Shown: positions 38,395 through 40,795 of the stretch, in pieces | Numbering within the stretch: position 1 is the first letter of the stretch | Layout of the letters: each line of letters opens with the position of its first letter | Assembly: GCA_947367375.1 (NCBI GenBank) | Contig: CANBDZ010000007.1 | Location: 1 to 40,795, forward strand | DNA length: 40,795 bases | Direction of reading: 5' to 3' | Source of the DNA: an uncultured Bacteroidales bacterium | GTDB taxonomy: Bacteria; Bacteroidota; Bacteroidia; Bacteroidales; UBA932 | Notes under the pieces: generated by a model | Databases searched by the model: none | What the model saw: only the letters and a program-made list of their open reading frames with translations | Told to the model about the DNA's origin: nothing | Translations under genes and position numbers: made by a program

Positions 38395-39423
38395 ATGAAG
38401 ATGTTCAGAATAATATTTGCTGCTGCTGTCCTCGCAATATCTTGCGAGGACAAGCACAGCGCGATTCAGGTTTGGCCTTGGGAGGATCCGGTAGTTGAAG
38501 AGATTGAATTACCGGTACCTGCTACGCTCGATAAGTGGACAGATGTCTCTTCAGACTATGGCACTCTGCCTGAATATATCAAGGTCTATAAGTCTCCGGA
38601 TAAGATGGAAGGAAAGCAGACTGTGGCCTATATAGCTGTTGCAGACATGTCTGCGGCTCAGTGGGACATATGGAGCATAGCCGATGTGGAAATGGATGGT
38701 ACAACTGACGCCTTCAAGACTCCGGCTGCTGTCTATGCAGAGGGCTCCTGGCCAGTTGTAATCAATGCGGGTTTCTTCTATGCATCAGGTGGTCTGAACT
38801 ATTCTTCCAGCCTGGCGGTAAGAAATTCAGAGGTGCTGGCTTATAATATCAATTATGCTTCTGAGGATTGGGTGACATTGTATTATCCGACCCGTGCAGC
38901 GCTTCTGGAGTCAGAGTCAGGAGAGTTCAATGCCTGCTGGACATATAAGAGAAGCGATGCACATTATATGTATCCATCTCCTTCTGATAACACATGGGAG
39001 GCAAAACCGGCAAAGACACCGTCTTCGACTTATCCTGAAGGAGCAGAAGTTTTTTCGGCCAAGACTGCAATCGGCGGAGGACCTCTTCTTATTGACGGTG
39101 GAAAGTTCAAGGATACATATGTTCAGGAACTTTTCAATGGCACATCAGGTATTGCGCCCGATAGTGATCAGCCTCGTACTGCGATAGGTGTAACAGCTGA
39201 TAATAAAATGATTACCTTTGTGTGCGAAGGACGTCAGATGACAGAGGACGTGGCAGGACTCACTACTGCTGATGTAGCAAATATCCTCCTTGATCTTGGC
39301 TGTGTTGAGGCAATCAACCTTGACGGTGGCGGATCAAGCTGCATGCTGGTCAACGGTAAGGCTACAATCAAGGTGTCTGATGGTGCGCAGAGAGCCGTAG
39401 GCAGCACAATAATGATTAAGTAA
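38395..39423 (+). CDS. Phosphodiester glycosidase family protein (NAGPA-like), lipoprotein
   Basis: 342 aa; lipobox AISCED; VVINAGFFYASGG, TAIGGGPLLIDGGK, PRTAIGVTADNKMITFVCEGR, EAINLDGGGSSCMLVNG. Confidence 0.88.
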   Translation: MKMFRIIFAAAVLAISCEDKHSAIQVWPWEDPVVEEIELPVPATLDKWTDVSSDYGTLPEYIKVYKSPDKMEGKQTVAYIAVADMSAAQWDIWSIADVEMDGTTDAFKTPAAVYAEGSWPVVINAGFFYASGGLNYSSSLAVRNSEVLAYNINYASEDWVTLYYPTRAALLESESGEFNACWTYKRSDAHYMYPSPSDNTWEAKPAKTPSSTYPEGAEVFSAKTAIGGGPLLIDGGKFKDTYVQELFNGTSGIAPDSDQPRTAIGVTADNKMITFVCEGRQMTEDVAGLTTADVANILLDLGCVEAINLDGGGSSCMLVNGKATIKVSDGAQRAVGSTIMIK

Positions 39424-40795
39424 TGATGCATATGATAAGAAACATATTCCTGGCACTGTTGGTGTTCGCATTCATTTCCTGCGAGGTGCCTGAGGATGAT
39501 TATATCTGGAATAATAACTGGAATGAGACTACAGATCCAGAGCAGAACCCAGAAGAGAAACCTGAGGAGGAAGAGCCTAAGCCGGAACAGAAGGACGCCA
39601 AGGCCCGTCTTGTATGGATCGATGCGGCAGCCAATTTCAAGGACTACGCCAACAGCAAGAAGAACATTGCTGATGATATGGCACGTCTGAAGGAAACAGG
39701 CTTTACAGGAGTAGTTGTGGAAGTACGTCCGACAACTGCAGGACTTCTCTTCAATTCAGATGTCGAGGCCCCTCTTACCCAGGTTGACGCATGGGTGACA
39801 GGTGGATATAAGTGGCTGAAACGAACAGAAACCTTCGATTATCTTCAGGAGTTTATCAATGCCGGTAAGAATGTGGGACTTGACGTCTATGCAGCTATCA
39901 ACACAATGGTAGGCGGCAAGGAGTGCCCTTACGGTCTTGGCAGCAGCGGCCCGCTTTTCGACGGATCGGCTGACAGGAGCTGGGCTACAGTCATCAACAC
40001 AGCAGATGGTCTTGTGAGCTCTATGGATATGGGAACAGGTACAAAGTTCCTCAATCCTGCGAATGACGAGGTAGTGGAGTACCTTCTCGGAATTCTTGAG
40101 GATCTTGCAGCTTATGATGTCGCAGGTATTATTCTTGACCGTTGCCGCTATGATGACTATGAGCTTCAGAGCGACTTCTCTGACGTTTCACGCCAGAAGT
40201 TCGAGGAGTATTTAGGCAAACTAGTGGAGAACTGGCCGGATGACGTATTCGCTCCTGGAGCGAACAAGCTTTCAAGCCCAGTCACTGCAATGCAGAGGGA
40301 ATGGATGGAGTTCAGAGCGAAGAACATCCACGACTTTATGGAGAAGGCTTCTGATAGAGTACATTCGGTAAATCCAAACATCCGTTTCGGAGCATATGTA
40401 GGTGCATGGTACACAAGTTATTATTATTCTGGTGTAAATTGGGCAAGCCCTAGCTACAATGCGAAAAACGCGTATAATTGGGCTACAGCTGACTACAATA
40501 AGTACGGCTATGCTGACCACTGTGACATCATGCTCATCGGTGCTTATGCTTCGCCGGGTAGCGTTTATGGTACGTCGGAGTGGACGATGCAGGGCTTCTG
40601 CAAGAGGGCGCAGACAATTTTTGCCGGAGATGTTCCGTTTATCGGCGGTCCGGACATCGGAAACTCCACTGGTTTTGAAAAGGGTGGAAAAGGAAGTCTC
40701 ATGCCGAAGATCATTGATGCCTGCATGGGTGCTTCTGACGGAATGTTCGTCTTCGACCTTTGTCATATCAGAATGTATGACTACTGGAAGGACTT
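39423..40795 (+). CDS. Second GHL10-like lipoprotein, 3' end outside window
   Basis: Starts at TAATG overlap (ATG 39423; alternatives 39426, 39432); MIRNIFLALLVFAFISCEVPEDDYIWNNNWNETTDPEQNPEEKPEEEEPKPEQKDAKARLVWIDAAANF..., VAGIILDRCRYDD. Open to window end, so absent from the supplied ORF track. Confidence 0.78.
   Translation, partial: MMHMIRNIFLALLVFAFISCEVPEDDYIWNNNWNETTDPEQNPEEKPEEEEPKPEQKDAKARLVWIDAAANFKDYANSKKNIADDMARLKETGFTGVVVEVRPTTAGLLFNSDVEAPLTQVDAWVTGGYKWLKRTETFDYLQEFINAGKNVGLDVYAAINTMVGGKECPYGLGSSGPLFDGSADRSWATVINTADGLVSSMDMGTGTKFLNPANDEVVEYLLGILEDLAAYDVAGIILDRCRYDDYELQSDFSDVSRQKFEEYLGKLVENWPDDVFAPGANKLSSPVTAMQREWMEFRAKNIHDFMEKASDRVHSVNPNIRFGAYVGAWYTSYYYSGVNWASPSYNAKNAYNWATADYNKYGYADHCDIMLIGAYASPGSVYGTSEWTMQGFCKRAQTIFAGDVPFIGGPDIGNSTGFEKGGKGSLMPKIIDACMGASDGMFVFDLCHIRMYDYWKD

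Overview
The window reads as a chromosomal segment from a Bacteroidales/Bacteroidetes-type genome. The phylum call rests on TAnnTTTG-type -7 promoter boxes, a SusC/SusD pair, and a ClpC-like/gyrA/TPR neighbourhood. About the first 26 kb is mostly housekeeping or conserved: a Clp N-terminal protein (partial), gyrA, a TPR protein, phoH, a CapA-like protein, a SPOR protein, an M28-like/TonB-CTD fusion, leuS, two tandem YitT proteins, a membrane-anchored AraC regulator, ettA, a NagB-like/LmbE fusion, nagB, an M28 peptidase, an M16 peptidase, a membrane zinc metallopeptidase, alr and a low-molecular-weight PTPase. From about 26.4 kb to the end there is a two-armed carbohydrate locus. The minus arm encodes a Tat-type DUF4434-like TIM-barrel lipoprotein, a sugar-porter MFS transporter and a ROK regulator. 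The divergent plus arm encodes a GHL10-like lipoprotein, SusC, SusD, a DUF5018-like lipoprotein, a NAGPA-like phosphodiester glycosidase and a second GHL10-like lipoprotein that runs off the window. I see no classical CAZyme in this locus, so it is the best candidate for an undescribed system. Other notable signals are a probable M28 pseudo-peptidase fused to a TonB C-terminal domain, a NagB-like domain lacking two catalytic residues, and several intergenic palindromic repeats. I found no tRNA, rRNA, CRISPR array, transposase or prophage. All family calls come from motif recognition by eye; no database search was run.
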